NCBI GenBank assembly: GCA_001464165.1
Contig: LNEX01000469.1
Coordinates: forward strand, 1-5,495
Direction: 5' to 3'
Length of the DNA: 5,495 nt
Source: a bacterium Ga0077546
Lineage (GTDB): Bacteria; Cyanobacteriota; Vampirovibrionia; Obscuribacterales; Obscuribacteraceae
The translations under genes and the position numbers were made by a program. Below, piece after piece: positions 5,320 through 5,495 of this stretch (position 1 is the first letter of the stretch; every line of letters begins with the position of its first letter). Below the pieces are notes generated by a model. That model saw only the letters and a list, made by a program, of their open reading frames with translations, was not told where the DNA came from and did no database searches.

Positions 5320-5495
5320 TTGGCATCAAATCAAATTACAAATGCTCGCATTGAGGCGCACCGAAAAGCTCTCAACTTCCTACGCACTCATCAAAAACCT
5401 GCTGGCTGGTTTCCTTATAAAGAAGCAGGTCAGCCTTCCATGGAAGCCACAGCCTGGTCAGCCTTAGCCTTGCGCCAAGATGCGGCTGTGGCAAA
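5320..5495 (+). CDS. Prenyltransferase/squalene-cyclase-like repeat protein (5' end only)
   Basis: The first 58 codons of a gene that runs off the right edge. The start is TTG (MASNQITNAR) with AAGGGG 7 bases upstream. Residues 17-52 read as one alpha/alpha-barrel repeat of the terpene-cyclase/prenyltransferase type: ALNFLRTHQKPAGWFP, then PSMEATAWSALAL. The pattern of 'aL.fL...Q...GgW' followed by 'o..ATAWallAL' is typical of squalene-hopene cyclase and related repeat proteins. Too little is visible to tell a true cyclase (no DxDD region in view) from a non-enzymatic repeat protein. It is transcribed away from the pilus genes and probably marks the edge of the Tad locus. A functional link to the pilus is not indicated. 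Confidence 0.7.
   Translation, partial: MASNQITNARIEAHRKALNFLRTHQKPAGWFPYKEAGQPSMEATAWSALALRQDAAVA

Overview
The window holds part of a Tad (tight adherence) / Flp-type IVb pilus locus on the minus strand and the 5' end of an unrelated gene on the plus strand at the right edge. Base composition is moderate (roughly half GC). The sequence does not fix the taxon. The processing motif G|QGxTEY and the direct adjacency of cpaB and cpaE with no secretin gene between them recall monoderm or deep-branching lineages (Chloroflexota, Bacillota/Actinomycetota, Cyanobacteriota relatives such as Vampirovibrionia) more than the classic Caulobacter/Aggregatibacter order. This is a guess from gene order and motifs, not a placement.

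Layout, in the direction of transcription (right to left): a divergent promoter region (about 4800-5319); flp1 (4593-4799), a small pilin gene with its own promoter and a strong intrinsic terminator (4495-4537); flp2 (4110-4340, possibly to 4391), a second pilin gene whose mature part is 41/54 identical to flp1 by eye; a 386-base gene-free stretch (3724-4109) that probably carries the promoter and leader of the assembly operon; cpaB (2761-3723), cpaE/tadZ (1478-2662) and cpaF/tadA (<1-1445), closely spaced and each with a visible ribosome binding site. cpaF runs off the left edge; membrane-platform genes tadB/tadC would be expected beyond it. On the plus strand, from 5320 to the right edge, a gene begins with a TTG start and encodes a protein resembling prenyltransferase/squalene-cyclase repeat proteins.

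How it works together (family knowledge): the pilins are inserted in the membrane and trimmed by a prepilin peptidase (not in this window). CpaF hydrolyses ATP to drive polymerisation through TadB/TadC, CpaE/TadZ places the machine at its site in the cell, and CpaB is an envelope-spanning accessory protein. The terminator behind flp1 would let the cell make much more of the first pilin than of the second pilin or the machinery.

I see no mobile element, CRISPR array, tRNA or rRNA, and no clearly new system. The most unusual items are the two pilins with different leaders and different cleavage residues, a CpaE lacking both Walker A lysines and the receiver aspartate, long low-complexity additions on CpaF (N-terminal) and CpaB (C-terminal), a perfect 14-base palindrome overlapping the flp1 -35 element, and a leftward terminator with an overlapping 24-codon ORF at 5171-5245 that has no known gene to serve.
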